This document shows, one piece after another, positions 42,645 to 51,197 of a stretch of DNA of 62,999 bases. The stretch covers positions 1 through 62,999 of the forward strand of contig JANXMQ010000106.1 in NCBI GenBank assembly GCA_025354565.1, written 5' to 3'. Position numbers and translations under genes: made by a program. Source of the stretch: Akkermansiaceae bacterium (GTDB taxonomy: Bacteria; Verrucomicrobiota; Verrucomicrobiia; Verrucomicrobiales; Akkermansiaceae). Each line of letters begins with the position of its first letter. The first letter of the stretch is position 1. The notes under the pieces are model-generated. The model was not told the origin of the DNA. It ran no database searches and saw only the letters and a program-made list of their open reading frames with translations.

Positions 42645-44525
42645 TCAGGTATATTTAATGAAGGCGGTATAGACTTCAGGCGGTATATCCAGCAAGCTGT
42701 AGTCCTTGCTAGAAACAAACAACAAGCTTTGTTTGCCCTTGCCCAGGAGTTCGTTACTCGAGCCGAAAATCTGGTGCTCCAGCGTACAGAACTTGCGATT
42801 GAACTCCGCGACCTTGATTTTCACGGTGATGGTGTCGAATTCACGGGACTCGCGGACAAATTTATGCTCGAAGGAGCGGGTAAGGATGTAAAACTTCGTC
42901 GTCTTGAGATCAAAGTCCGGCATCGCGGTATTAAAAAACAACTCACGGGTTTTCCCGACATACATGCCATACATGCCGAAATAGACATTACCCACGGAGT
43001 TCGTATCCGCGTAGGTGGCGATCATCGAATAGACGAACCATTTCCCTTCGAAATGCCCCGCCAACGCGTGATGGTCCTGCGGTGCGCTGACGTCCCTGCC
43101 AGTGGCGACGGTGGCGGTTTTCGCGATCGCTTTAAGGGCGGGGATTTCTGCCGCGGCCTCGATCACCTCGCCCGCCCGCTCGGTGACAACCCGTAGGAGA
43201 TCGGTCTTGCCAACCAGCCAGATCACATACGCCAAGGGCATGATGGATCCTAGAATCAGCAGTGAGGTCTGACCGTTCAGATAGCCGAAGGCGAATATCA
43301 CCAAGCACATGCTAGCCATCGAAAACATCCGGATCTGTGGCAATGGTTGTTGCGAGTTAGGAACAAAACAGCGGGCGATCGCCAAGGCCGCGTAGCCGAC
43401 GAAAAACGAGGCATAGAACACCATGAAATACTCAAGCTCCAGTTTCGCCAGAATCCCGATCAGTGTGATCACCCCGACCACCAGAAAGGTCGGAATGGGC
43501 GAGCCAAGGATTTGCTTGGGAATGAGCGAAATCAGCATGTTCTCGCTTTTCTCCACATTTTTCCCGAGGAACCATTTGAGTGCGATGTAGCCGCTATCCA
43601 AAGTCGTTAGTGCGCAGATGGCGAGGAACGAAAAGTAAGCCAAGGGCATCACACTGCCGACTGCCGCATGATTCTTGAAGAATTGGGTGACGAGATCATG
43701 TGCATACTGGAAACCATCAAGTCCTTTGACCGATGTTAGGTCATAATCCTTCGTGCTCATCACCCAGAACGCGAGGCAACCGTGGAACAGCAGCATCAGG
43801 AAAAAGATCGAGCCACCGAAAAAGTAGCTCGCCTGGATCGAGGTTTTTTCGCGGTGGATCTGGATCGCGCGCTGCCAATGTTGCAGGTCCAGCCACGGGC
43901 CGACTAACAGTCCGATCAGTAGCGGTATAGCGTAGCCATAAAAACTCGGCCCCATCCATTGCTCCGGAAACGGCGCGGTCCACTTGAACGGCTCCGGCGC
44001 CAGCGGCCTGAGGCCGAAAATGATGGTCCCCACGCAAACCAGGAGCAAGCCGCCTAACAGCGCATGGCTTACCTTGATTTTTTGAATCCCGGCCTCCTCG
44101 CCAAACAAACAACCGGCAGCAAGGATCACGAAAATGATCAGGCACAAATAGAGTCCGGAGAGCGCCCATGGCGCGTGGTTCAGCGTCTCGGACATTAGCG
44201 GCATGAACAGATATTTCACCAGCGCGAACACCGTGAGCGAGATCGCCACGATCTGATAGATATAGAGGATCAGGCGGAACGGTCTGGAAAACTTATCGAA
44301 AAATATCGCCAGCGACTCCTGCCCGCCATCCTGGCTTGCCGCCACCTTCTGCGTGAGAAAACCGAACAACATCAGCCCCAGCGCGTTGGGAATCGCGAAC
44401 ATCAGCAAGCCGCCCAAGCCGAACATGAAGGTCATCTGGACGCTGAAAAACAACCCCAGTCCCCACATCCAAGCCAAGGCCACCGAATTCCCCCACAGCA
44501 CCGAGTTCAACCAACGAAAGTTCAT
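42645..44525 (-). CDS. Multi-pass permease fused to a C-terminal hotdog thioesterase-like domain
   Basis: A 626-residue protein. Residues 1-475 hold about 12-13 hydrophobic helices, beginning RWLNSVLWGNSVALAWMWG, with a conserved-looking GYAIPLLIGLLVGPWLDLQHW. It resembles sodium:solute or APC-type permeases but I cannot assign a family. After a helical linker, residues from about 500 match the 4-hydroxybenzoyl-CoA thioesterase hotdog fold: YADTNSVGNVYFGMYGMY, with the usual catalytic Asp, then FYILTRSFEHKFVRESREFD and FCTLEHQIFGS. The domain would be cytosolic if the helix count is even. The start at 44525 (MNFRWLNS) is chosen; the frame upstream is antisense to another gene. The fusion suggests transport coupled to acyl-thioester hydrolysis, which is speculative. 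Confidence 0.75.
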   Translation of the reverse strand: MNFRWLNSVLWGNSVALAWMWGLGLFFSVQMTFMFGLGGLLMFAIPNALGLMLFGFLTQKVAASQDGGQESLAIFFDKFSRPFRLILYIYQIVAISLTVFALVKYLFMPLMSETLNHAPWALSGLYLCLIIFVILAAGCLFGEEAGIQKIKVSHALLGGLLLVCVGTIIFGLRPLAPEPFKWTAPFPEQWMGPSFYGYAIPLLIGLLVGPWLDLQHWQRAIQIHREKTSIQASYFFGGSIFFLMLLFHGCLAFWVMSTKDYDLTSVKGLDGFQYAHDLVTQFFKNHAAVGSVMPLAYFSFLAICALTTLDSGYIALKWFLGKNVEKSENMLISLIPKQILGSPIPTFLVVGVITLIGILAKLELEYFMVFYASFFVGYAALAIARCFVPNSQQPLPQIRMFSMASMCLVIFAFGYLNGQTSLLILGSIMPLAYVIWLVGKTDLLRVVTERAGEVIEAAAEIPALKAIAKTATVATGRDVSAPQDHHALAGHFEGKWFVYSMIATYADTNSVGNVYFGMYGMYVGKTRELFFNTAMPDFDLKTTKFYILTRSFEHKFVRESREFDTITVKIKVAEFNRKFCTLEHQIFGSSNELLGKGKQSLLFVSSKDYSLLDIPPEVYTAFIKYT

Positions 44526-44640
44526 GAAGGGACGAAGTAACGCGGATTTGCAGGATCGGGCAAGCGAGATGTCTTCACGCCCGGCCTGCGGGGAGAGATT
44601 GCAATCTCCCGACCGTTCTGCAATGAAATCGGAAACCGCA

Positions 44641-45456
44641 ATGGGAATCCCCTTAAAAATCTGTCTCGCGCTCGTCTGCATCAGTTCCGCGGCGGCGGGT
44701 GATGTGGACTGGCTGGCAATCATTGCTGAGCCGACTGCCTGGCATGACGCCCTCGGGGTTGCTAACAATCGGCTCGCGGCACTTGTCCTCGATGACCCCC
44801 AGATCACCCGTTTGCGGGGCTTCATGCCGGCCGCCCCCTTGGTTTTCGCGACGACAGAAAACGACCTTCACGCCCAGCTCACCGGTTTCCTGAAAACCGC
44901 CTCTCCTGAAGTGGATCTGGAGATCACTTGGCATACCAAAGACGGCCCGGCGATTACGGATTTCAAGCGCGCCATCCAGACCCGGCACGGCCTCGTCCGC
45001 AGCACCTATCGGATCGGGGAAACCACCATCACCCGCACCGTGCTTGCTGCCAGGGAGGATGGCATGGTGCTCATCCATTTCCTCGCAGACAAACCGGGCG
45101 CGCTTACGTTTCACGTGACGCTCAGCAGCAAATCCCCCACCCACGTCCACATCGAAGACCAGCGGCAACTGGTCCTCACGCCATACGGGGATACCGCCAG
45201 CGTCGCCTCCCGCGCGTGGCTCCTCCCCTTCGAGTCCGAGGTCACCAACGAAAGTGGATACCTCACCGTGCGGGGCGAGGGCGAGGCCCTGATCCTCTGG
45301 AATTTCAGCCCTGCGAACTCCCCCGCCGACGCCCCGGCAGACACTTGGTTGAAACTCGGAAAGCGCTACGATCCCGGCCATTCCCCACCCTCCCCGACCC
45401 GCATCTGGCAGGGCATTCTCGAAACCCAGTGCAAATCCGCCGCAATTTCGCCTTGA
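44641..45456 (+). CDS. Secreted protein resembling a GH65/GH95 N-terminal beta-sandwich
   Basis: A 271-residue protein with a signal peptide (MGIPLKICLALVCISSAAAG). AWHDALGVANNRLAALVLD recalls the PLGNGRLGA-type opening of the N-terminal domain of GH95/GH65 enzymes. IRYR-like beta strands (STYRIGETTITRTVLAAREDG) fit the same beta-sandwich. No catalytic (alpha/alpha)6 barrel follows, so it is either a stand-alone binding domain or a truncated gene. ATGs at 44623 and further upstream are open, but 44641 begins the signal peptide. It diverges from the permease-thioesterase gene and stands 111 bp before the PpiD-like gene. Confidence 0.55.
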   Translation: MGIPLKICLALVCISSAAAGDVDWLAIIAEPTAWHDALGVANNRLAALVLDDPQITRLRGFMPAAPLVFATTENDLHAQLTGFLKTASPEVDLEITWHTKDGPAITDFKRAIQTRHGLVRSTYRIGETTITRTVLAAREDGMVLIHFLADKPGALTFHVTLSSKSPTHVHIEDQRQLVLTPYGDTASVASRAWLLPFESEVTNESGYLTVRGEGEALILWNFSPANSPADAPADTWLKLGKRYDPGHSPPSPTRIWQGILETQCKSAAISP

Positions 45457-45567
45457 GACGCCGGACTTCATGGAGACACTCCCCTTCCCCGCCGCAGGAT
45501 TTCCATTGATGGCGTCGGCTTCACCCATTTAACTCCCGCGCACCCGCAAGGGCACCCCTACCATTTC

Positions 45568-47232
45568 ATGATTGAAAACCTCCGCAAATATTCCGGCCTG
45601 ATGATTGTGATCTTCGTGATCCTCTTCATCAGTTTCTTCTTTCTCGGTCGGGGCTCCATGGGCAATTACAGCTCTGGCAGACCGATGTTGAAAATCGCTG
45701 GCCGCACCTATAGCGACACGGAATACCACGCGCTCGGCAGCGGCCCGCTTGAGCTGGCGTCAACGCTCGCCAGCTCCGGGGAATACAGCATTTATCCGTT
45801 TCTCGGGATGCTCACTTCTGGTGCCACCACCCGCGAGGAAGGACCGGAAAAATTCTTCGTCGGCCGCATGATTCTCCGCGACGCCAAGGATGAATTCGGC
45901 ATCCACCCGGGAGAAGAGGAAATCACCTCCTACCTCCGCACACTCCGCCCGTTCACGGGGCAGGATAAAACATTCAGCGCGGAGAAATTCCGGGAATTCA
46001 TCGACAAGGGCATGGGCCGCCTCGGCCTCACCGAGAAGGATCTCCGCGAGCTCGCGTCCGATGTCCTCGCCTTCAAGAAACTCAACTCCATCGTCGGTTC
46101 CGGCCTCCACGTCAGCCGCGATGCCGTCACCACCAGCCTTGCTCTGGAAAACCAACAGATCACCGGCGAGATTGCCAAGCTCGACCTCACCCCCTTCGAG
46201 GACAAAATCCAACCGACCGAGGAGGAAATTAAAAAGTATTGGGACCTCATCTCCGACTCCTTCACCACCGAGCCACGCCGCAAGTTCACCTACATCGTCG
46301 TCACCCCGGTCATGCCTCCGGATACGAAAATCGACGACGCACCCGAGTCCATTGTCGATGCCGCTGCCAGTGACGACGTGAAAAAAGCCGCCGCCAAGAA
46401 AAAGGCCGACGAGAAAGCCAAGCACGCCGCCGAGGTGGCCGAAGCCCGCCGGGCCAAGCAGCTTGAGGTGGATGCCAAGGTCGATGACTTCCTCTTCAAA
46501 CTCGAAGAACAAAAAGGCGCCGGTTTGGAAGACCTCGCCAAGGCCAACGAATGGGAAGTGAAAACCTCCGACTTCTTCCCCCGCTCCTCTCCCCCCAAGG
46601 ATCTCGACCTCAGCCTCCGCGCCTCCAGCCGTGGTGGCAAGTTGATCGACCAACTCTTCACCATCAAGGAAACCTCCGATCCGTTCTCGAAAATCTCCGG
46701 TGCCATCGCCGTCGGGGAAAACCAATGGGTCATCGCCCGTCTCGATGGTGAGGAAAAATCCCGCCCCAAGAAATACGAGGAAGCCCGCAACGACGCCCGC
46801 GCCCAATACATTTCCGAAAAAGCCGCCGAGGCCATGAAGACCGCCGCCAACGAGGACGTCACCAAACTCAAGACCCTCCTCACTGCTGGCAAATCCTTCG
46901 CGGATGCCGCCAAGGAAGTCGGTCTCCCCGAGCCCACCACCTTTACCGCCATCACCAGCGCCTACCGCCCGGACGGAGCCAAGGAGCCGCAAAACCTCTT
47001 CGAGACCACCCGCAATGTCGATCCCGGTGCCATCGCCGAGGTCATCACCGAGTCCGACCGCGCCTTCATCATCCACGTCGCCAAGCGCGAGGTCGTGAAA
47101 GAACCCAACGCCGCCACCCGCATCGACACCGAGGTCACCAACCGCGCCAAGACCAACGAGACCAACGCCTTCACTTCCTGGCTCGCCACCCGCACCGAGG
47201 CCGCTAAGGTCGAGCAACTCTACAAACACTAA
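45568..47232 (+). CDS. PpiD/SurA-like membrane-anchored periplasmic chaperone
   Basis: A 554-residue protein with a single N-terminal membrane anchor (YSGLMIVIFVILFISFFFL). A long periplasmic part follows: a SurA-N-like helical region (LKIAGRTYSDTEY, then EEEITSYLRTL), a Lys/Ala-rich coiled coil around residue 270-310, and repeat-like beta/alpha segments toward the C-terminus (FTIKETSDPFSKISGAI, ITESDRAFIIHVAKRE) where PpiD has parvulin and chaperone domains. The canonical parvulin active-site pattern is not clear, so isomerase activity is doubtful. It probably helps outer-membrane and secreted protein folding at the inner membrane. A TPR gene and the diadenylate cyclase gene follow closely. 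Confidence 0.75.
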   Translation: MIENLRKYSGLMIVIFVILFISFFFLGRGSMGNYSSGRPMLKIAGRTYSDTEYHALGSGPLELASTLASSGEYSIYPFLGMLTSGATTREEGPEKFFVGRMILRDAKDEFGIHPGEEEITSYLRTLRPFTGQDKTFSAEKFREFIDKGMGRLGLTEKDLRELASDVLAFKKLNSIVGSGLHVSRDAVTTSLALENQQITGEIAKLDLTPFEDKIQPTEEEIKKYWDLISDSFTTEPRRKFTYIVVTPVMPPDTKIDDAPESIVDAAASDDVKKAAAKKKADEKAKHAAEVAEARRAKQLEVDAKVDDFLFKLEEQKGAGLEDLAKANEWEVKTSDFFPRSSPPKDLDLSLRASSRGGKLIDQLFTIKETSDPFSKISGAIAVGENQWVIARLDGEEKSRPKKYEEARNDARAQYISEKAAEAMKTAANEDVTKLKTLLTAGKSFADAAKEVGLPEPTTFTAITSAYRPDGAKEPQNLFETTRNVDPGAIAEVITESDRAFIIHVAKREVVKEPNAATRIDTEVTNRAKTNETNAFTSWLATRTEAAKVEQLYKH

Positions 47233-47267
47233 CTGGCGGCGCTCACCGGTCGCCGCTTTGGTATGCC

Positions 47268-47600
47268 ATGTCCGACGACCTCCAACTCCACTTCGACGAC
47301 GCCAACGGCCACCTCGCTGTCGGCGAGTTCCAGGAAGCCATCGCCCTCTACCGCCGCTGCGTCGCCCTCGATCCCGCGTTTTTCGACGGCTGGCACGCCC
47401 TCGGCATGGCCCTCCTGAAAACCGGCCAGATCAAGGAAGCCATCGGTTGCGGACTCCAGTCCGTCAGCCTCCAGCCCAACGACCTGCTCGCTTGGACCAG
47501 CCTCTCCCAGATGTATGTTCGCGATGGCAACATCCCCGAGGCCGAAGCCGCCAAAGGCAACGCCCGCATCCTCTCGCTGGGTGGAAAAGTCGTGAAGTGA
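47268..47600 (+). CDS. Small TPR protein, 110 aa
   Basis: Nearly the whole protein is three tetratricopeptide repeats, for example ANGHLAVGEFQEAIALYRRC, FFDGWHALGMALLKTGQIKE and LLAWTSLSQMYVRDGNIPE. It has no signal peptide, so it is a cytosolic protein-protein adaptor. It starts 35 bp after the PpiD-like gene and 46 bp before the diadenylate cyclase gene on the same strand, so co-transcription is likely. The partner is unknown. Confidence 0.8.
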   Translation: MSDDLQLHFDDANGHLAVGEFQEAIALYRRCVALDPAFFDGWHALGMALLKTGQIKEAIGCGLQSVSLQPNDLLAWTSLSQMYVRDGNIPEAEAAKGNARILSLGGKVVK

Positions 47601-47646
47601 CCTGAGCTACCTCTTCCCTGCAAATTCATCCGAGTCATTCCCCACC

Positions 47647-48918
47647 ATGCCCACTGCTACGAACGGACTCAGCCTGCCGGAAATCGTCACCCAGCTCCAG
47701 CAGCTCCTTGGCGCACAGTCCGACGGCCCCACCCCGGAGCAGTTGCAGGAAGTGTGCGACGTCCTCTACTCCGCGAGCTTGCTCAAAGAAGAGGGCCGTG
47801 CCGTCCGGGCACGTGTGCTCATCGCGCCGCCCGAGGCATTCCTAGCCGCTGAGGGGCCGCCGGACGGTCCGCACGCCCTGCGCTTCACCCTGACCAAGGC
47901 TCTGACGGCCAACGAGATCAAGCGCCTCAGCCCCGCCGCCAGTTTTTTCCACTCGGTCGTCGCCATCTGGCCGGACCGGGACCGGGGCGTCCGCATCTGG
48001 GGCATTCTCAATACCGGCCCGCGCTGGTTGAACCTCGTCGCCGGTGGCCGCAAGCCCACGGGCAAAGAACTCCCCTACCCCATCATCCACGTCCGCGATC
48101 CCGGCTGGCTGTTGTTTTACCACGGCTACAATCTAGTCGCCGAGTGGCGCGGTCGCGAGTTCCACGGCCCCCGGCTGGATGTCTTCCAGTCGCGCTTATT
48201 GCACGAGCGCTTTGCTGGCCACCGCCTGAGAATGGTCGAGGACCTCATCGAATGCTGTCTCCCACCGAGTCTGGATGTCGCGGCCTATGCTGGACTCGCC
48301 CACCTCATCGCCCTGCAGTTTGTGAAACGCATCATCAACCTCGTGCGCACCAGCGGCCACGGCGGCAGCATGGTCATCCTGCCGGACGATCCACCGCGCT
48401 TCGAAGCCGCCACCCAATGGATCGACTGCAAATACTCGGTGGCCGATGACGTTTCCGGCATGCGTTTCCGCAGCCTCCTCCAAGCGATCATCCGGCGGGT
48501 GGGGCAACTCTGTCCCGAGCATTCCACCGTGGACGCCGCTTGGGAAATCTTCCGCAACAGCAGCGATGCCGAACTCGACCGCTTGGAGGAGGCTTTCTTC
48601 GAACTCGCCCGCCTGTTTTCCGATCTCATGCAGGTGGACGGCGCGCTCGTCCTCGACAAACGCCTCTGCCTCATCGGCTTCGGCGGCGAGATACGGGTGG
48701 ACCGGAACGTATTCCTCGTCGGCCAAGCCCATGACCTCGATGGCCACGACATCACCCCATGGAATGTCCAAAACGACGGCACCCGGCACCGCTCGGTCTA
48801 TCGGCTTTGCTCGGTGGAGCCGGAGGTCATCGGCTTCGTCATCTCGCAAGACAGCCATGTGCGGATGATCGCCAACGTGGACGACGCAGTGATTTTCTGG
48901 CCGCACACGATGATCTAA
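47647..48918 (+). CDS. Probable diadenylate cyclase (DAC domain) with DACNV-like sensor region
   Basis: A 423-residue soluble protein. The C-terminal 120 residues carry both active-site motifs of DisA-type diadenylate cyclases. DGA is at residues 331-333 (MQVDGALVLDKRLCLIGFGG). RHR is at residues 380-382 (NDGTRHRSVYRLCS), followed by VIGFVISQDSHVRMI. Both motifs are intact, so c-di-AMP synthesis from two ATP is expected. The N-terminal 300 residues are a separate, Trp/Arg-rich region like the sensor domain of the DACNV group; its ligand is unknown. It lacks the membrane helices of CdaA and the DNA-binding tail of DisA. It lies downstream of the TPR gene. Confidence 0.75.
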   Translation: MPTATNGLSLPEIVTQLQQLLGAQSDGPTPEQLQEVCDVLYSASLLKEEGRAVRARVLIAPPEAFLAAEGPPDGPHALRFTLTKALTANEIKRLSPAASFFHSVVAIWPDRDRGVRIWGILNTGPRWLNLVAGGRKPTGKELPYPIIHVRDPGWLLFYHGYNLVAEWRGREFHGPRLDVFQSRLLHERFAGHRLRMVEDLIECCLPPSLDVAAYAGLAHLIALQFVKRIINLVRTSGHGGSMVILPDDPPRFEAATQWIDCKYSVADDVSGMRFRSLLQAIIRRVGQLCPEHSTVDAAWEIFRNSSDAELDRLEEAFFELARLFSDLMQVDGALVLDKRLCLIGFGGEIRVDRNVFLVGQAHDLDGHDITPWNVQNDGTRHRSVYRLCSVEPEVIGFVISQDSHVRMIANVDDAVIFWPHTMI

Positions 48919-48944
48919 GAGACCTCAACGGGAGCTTCCCGCTA

Positions 48945-49586
48945 TCAGTTAATCTTGAACCAGTTCGTGCCATCGCTGACCATCTGCGCCACGCCGGTGT
49001 TCGCGGCGATGTTGATAGTTGCATTGCCATCGAGGGTCGCGCTGCCGGCCAGTGAGCCCAGCGTGATGGTCCCGGTGGAATTGGTATTTCCCGCCGCGCC
49101 ATTCGCAGAATCTCCCACCAAGGTATTGTGGGCCTCCGTGGTGTAGCTGCTGCCGGTATTGCCGCCAAGGAAGGTGTTGTTTGCTCCCTTCGTATTCCCC
49201 GTGCCGGAAATGTTGCCCACAAACGTATTGCCCGCTCCCGTAGTCGTAAGCTGCCCCGCGCCCGCACCGAAAAAGGAGTTAAAGCTACTCGTCGTTTTGT
49301 TACCCGCATTGATGCCGAAGTAACAGTCCTGCGTGCCAGTCATGTTCGTTGTGCGAGCGCCGAAACCGAAAAAGGCGTTATTATTCGCGTTGTTACTCGC
49401 GCCCGCTTGGTCGCCGAAGAACGCATTGTTGCCCGGAGGGGTGGAAAATGGCCGGAAAATCACGATGATTTCGCCCGACGACTCGATGATTTCGTCCGAC
49501 AACTCGATGGGTTCGTCCGACAACTCGATGATTGGGTCCGACGACTCGATGATTTCGCCCGACGACTGGATGATTTCGTCCGACAA
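48945..49586 (-). pseudogene. Adhesin/tail-fibre-like fragment, N-terminally truncated
   Basis: The minus-strand frame reads as repeated NTFFG/AG-type units (GNNAFFGDQAGASNNAN, NTFVGNISGTGNT, NNTFLGGNTGSS) and ends GVAQMVSDGTNWFKIN. Such repeats are typical of large surface or fibre proteins. The C-terminus looks natural, but no signal peptide or N-terminal domain is present. The frame instead begins inside a 21-bp minisatellite that gives an acidic seven-residue repeat (SDEIIES type). It is therefore probably a truncated remnant; a short expressed form cannot be excluded. It is convergent with the DAC gene, 26 bp apart. Confidence 0.55.
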
Positions 49587-49588
49587 CT
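49463..49588. repeat. 21-bp minisatellite, six tandem copies
   Basis: Six adjacent 21-bp units start at 49463, 49484, 49505, 49526, 49547 and 49568, with consensus near CGATGATTTCGYCCGACRACT. Units differ from each other at a few positions only. Because 21 is a multiple of 3, every reading frame gives a seven-residue repeat; in the adhesin-like frame it is acidic (EIIESSD type). Confidence 0.9.
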
Positions 49589-49688
49589 AGAGGTTTTTCC
49601 ACGAAATCAGGCTCAATTTCCCGGAGTTTTCCGGACCAAAGTGGGCGGTTTCCCGGTTCTTGCCGCCGCATGACAGCGGAACAGGCGA

Positions 49689-51104
49689 TCAGTCATGACT
49701 TGAGTCCGGTTTGGCGGGGTGTGGGCGGGGTTTGTTGGCTTCGGCGGGGATGGTGTAGTTCATGGCTTTGATCTGGGCGGCGAGCTCGGGGTCGAGTTTC
49801 GCCTTGGCGGCGGAATCGGTGGCGAGGTTTTTGATTTCGTAGGGGTCGGTGGCGAGATCGAAGACCTCGGTCCACTCGGGGTGGTTGGGGTATTCGATGA
49901 GCTTGGAGTCGGGGGTGCGGACGCCATACATGGTGGGGGCGTCGCCGAGTTCTTTGTAGTATTCGGCGAGGAAGGAGTGGCGCCAGTTGGCGGGTTTGTT
50001 GCCTGCGGCGACTTGTTTCCAACTGACGCCCTGCATGTCTGGGGGGATGGCTACGCCGGCGAGGTCGAGAAAGGTGGGGGCGAGGTCGATATTGAGGACC
50101 ATGGCATCTTGGACTTGGCCTTTTGGGAAGAGGCGGGGGTAGCGGACGAGCATGGGGATGCGGAGGGATTCTTCGTAGAGGGAGCGCTTGTCGCCGAGGC
50201 CGTGCTCGCCGAGGTAGTAGCCGTTGTCGGTGGTGTAAACGACGACGGTGTCATCGGTGAGGCCGAGAGAGTCGAGGGCATCGAGCAGGCGACCGAGGTT
50301 TTCATCGGCTCCGGTAATGTGGCGGAGGTAGTCGAGGTGAGTGGCGTTTTCGGAGAGGCCGGTGGGGTATTTGCCGGTGACGGCATTGGGGGAGGAGTAG
50401 ATGGCATGGGCGGTGGAGTTGGGGACCGGGCGACTGGTTTCTCCGGCGTAGAGGTCGCGCAGGCGGTCGGGGAGGTTTTTGCCGCCGCGCGGGCCATGGG
50501 GACTCTTGAAGCCGACGACCATGGAGAAGGGTTGGTCGTGGTTTTTCTTGATCCAGTCGATGGCGAAGTCGGTGTCCACGTCGTCGATCCAGCCGGTGGT
50601 GGGGGTGAGGACGCCGTTGATTTCGACAGGGCAGTTCATGTAGTTGCCTTGGCCGACAAAGCTGGCGGAGTAGTCGAAGCCGGGGCGCTGGCCACGCTGC
50701 TCACCCATGTGCCACTTGCCGATGTAGGCGGTCTTGTAGCCTGCGGCGCGGAGTAGGGTGGCGTGGGTGACGGCGGTTGCGGGCAAGGGGGTATTGTTGT
50801 CGGTGATGCCGTTGGTGTGATTGTATTTCCCGGTCAGGAAAGCGGCGCGGCTGGGGGAGCAGAGCGAGAGGGTGACGAAGGCATTGCGAAAGCGGACGCC
50901 CCCGGCGGCGAGGCGGTCCATGTTAGGGGACTTGAACCAGGGGAAACGGGCATTGTCGCCTTGCTCGCGTTGGACCACGCCCATGGCGTCCCAGCGTTGG
51001 TCGTCGGTGTAGATGAAGAGGAAATTCGGTTTGCGGTCGGCGGCGTGGAGGGGGGCGGCGGAAGCGAGCGCGGCGAGAATGAGGAGGATAGATGGTAATT
51101 TCAT
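49689..51104 (-). CDS. Secreted sulfatase, alkaline-phosphatase superfamily
   Basis: A 471-residue protein with a signal peptide (MKLPSILLILAALASAAPLHA). The sulfatase signature CSPSRAAFLTGKY gives the Cys converted to formylglycine. NFLFIYTDDQRWDAMG supplies metal-binding Asp residues near the N-terminus. YKTAYIGKWHMGEQ, TTDNGYYLGEHG and the terminal EVFDLATDPYEIKNLA are typical of polysaccharide and mucin sulfatases. It would desulfate sugars in the periplasm or outside; the exact substrate is unknown. It is the last gene of the ECF sigma / FecR-LamG / sulfatase operon, 93 bp after the second sulfatase gene. No anaerobic maturase or FGE gene is in the window. Confidence 0.9.
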   Translation of the reverse strand: MKLPSILLILAALASAAPLHAADRKPNFLFIYTDDQRWDAMGVVQREQGDNARFPWFKSPNMDRLAAGGVRFRNAFVTLSLCSPSRAAFLTGKYNHTNGITDNNTPLPATAVTHATLLRAAGYKTAYIGKWHMGEQRGQRPGFDYSASFVGQGNYMNCPVEINGVLTPTTGWIDDVDTDFAIDWIKKNHDQPFSMVVGFKSPHGPRGGKNLPDRLRDLYAGETSRPVPNSTAHAIYSSPNAVTGKYPTGLSENATHLDYLRHITGADENLGRLLDALDSLGLTDDTVVVYTTDNGYYLGEHGLGDKRSLYEESLRIPMLVRYPRLFPKGQVQDAMVLNIDLAPTFLDLAGVAIPPDMQGVSWKQVAAGNKPANWRHSFLAEYYKELGDAPTMYGVRTPDSKLIEYPNHPEWTEVFDLATDPYEIKNLATDSAAKAKLDPELAAQIKAMNYTIPAEANKPRPHPAKPDSSHD

Positions 51105-51197
51105 GGGGTCAGGATGCCGGTGGGGTGGGGACGAAGATACGTGACGCGTGGGGCAAATCTCGCGGCGCATTTCCCCAAGCGATGGCAGGGAGGAGCG

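Noticed and set aside
44353-44640. Long N-terminal extension of the GH65N-like gene
   Set aside because: It is antisense to the permease N-terminus and precedes a clean signal peptide at 44641.
45760-47229. Minus-strand open frame of 489 codons opposite the PpiD-like gene
   Set aside because: Gly/Leu/Phe/Val-rich antisense product without domains; the plus strand carries the membrane anchor and chaperone pattern.
48945-49586. Six-unit repeat as a CRISPR array
   Set aside because: The units are directly adjacent 21-bp copies with no spacers; it is a minisatellite.
49719-50756. Plus-strand Gly/Val-rich open frame opposite the first sulfatase
   Set aside because: A shadow of the sulfatase gene, whose formylglycine motif is unmistakable.
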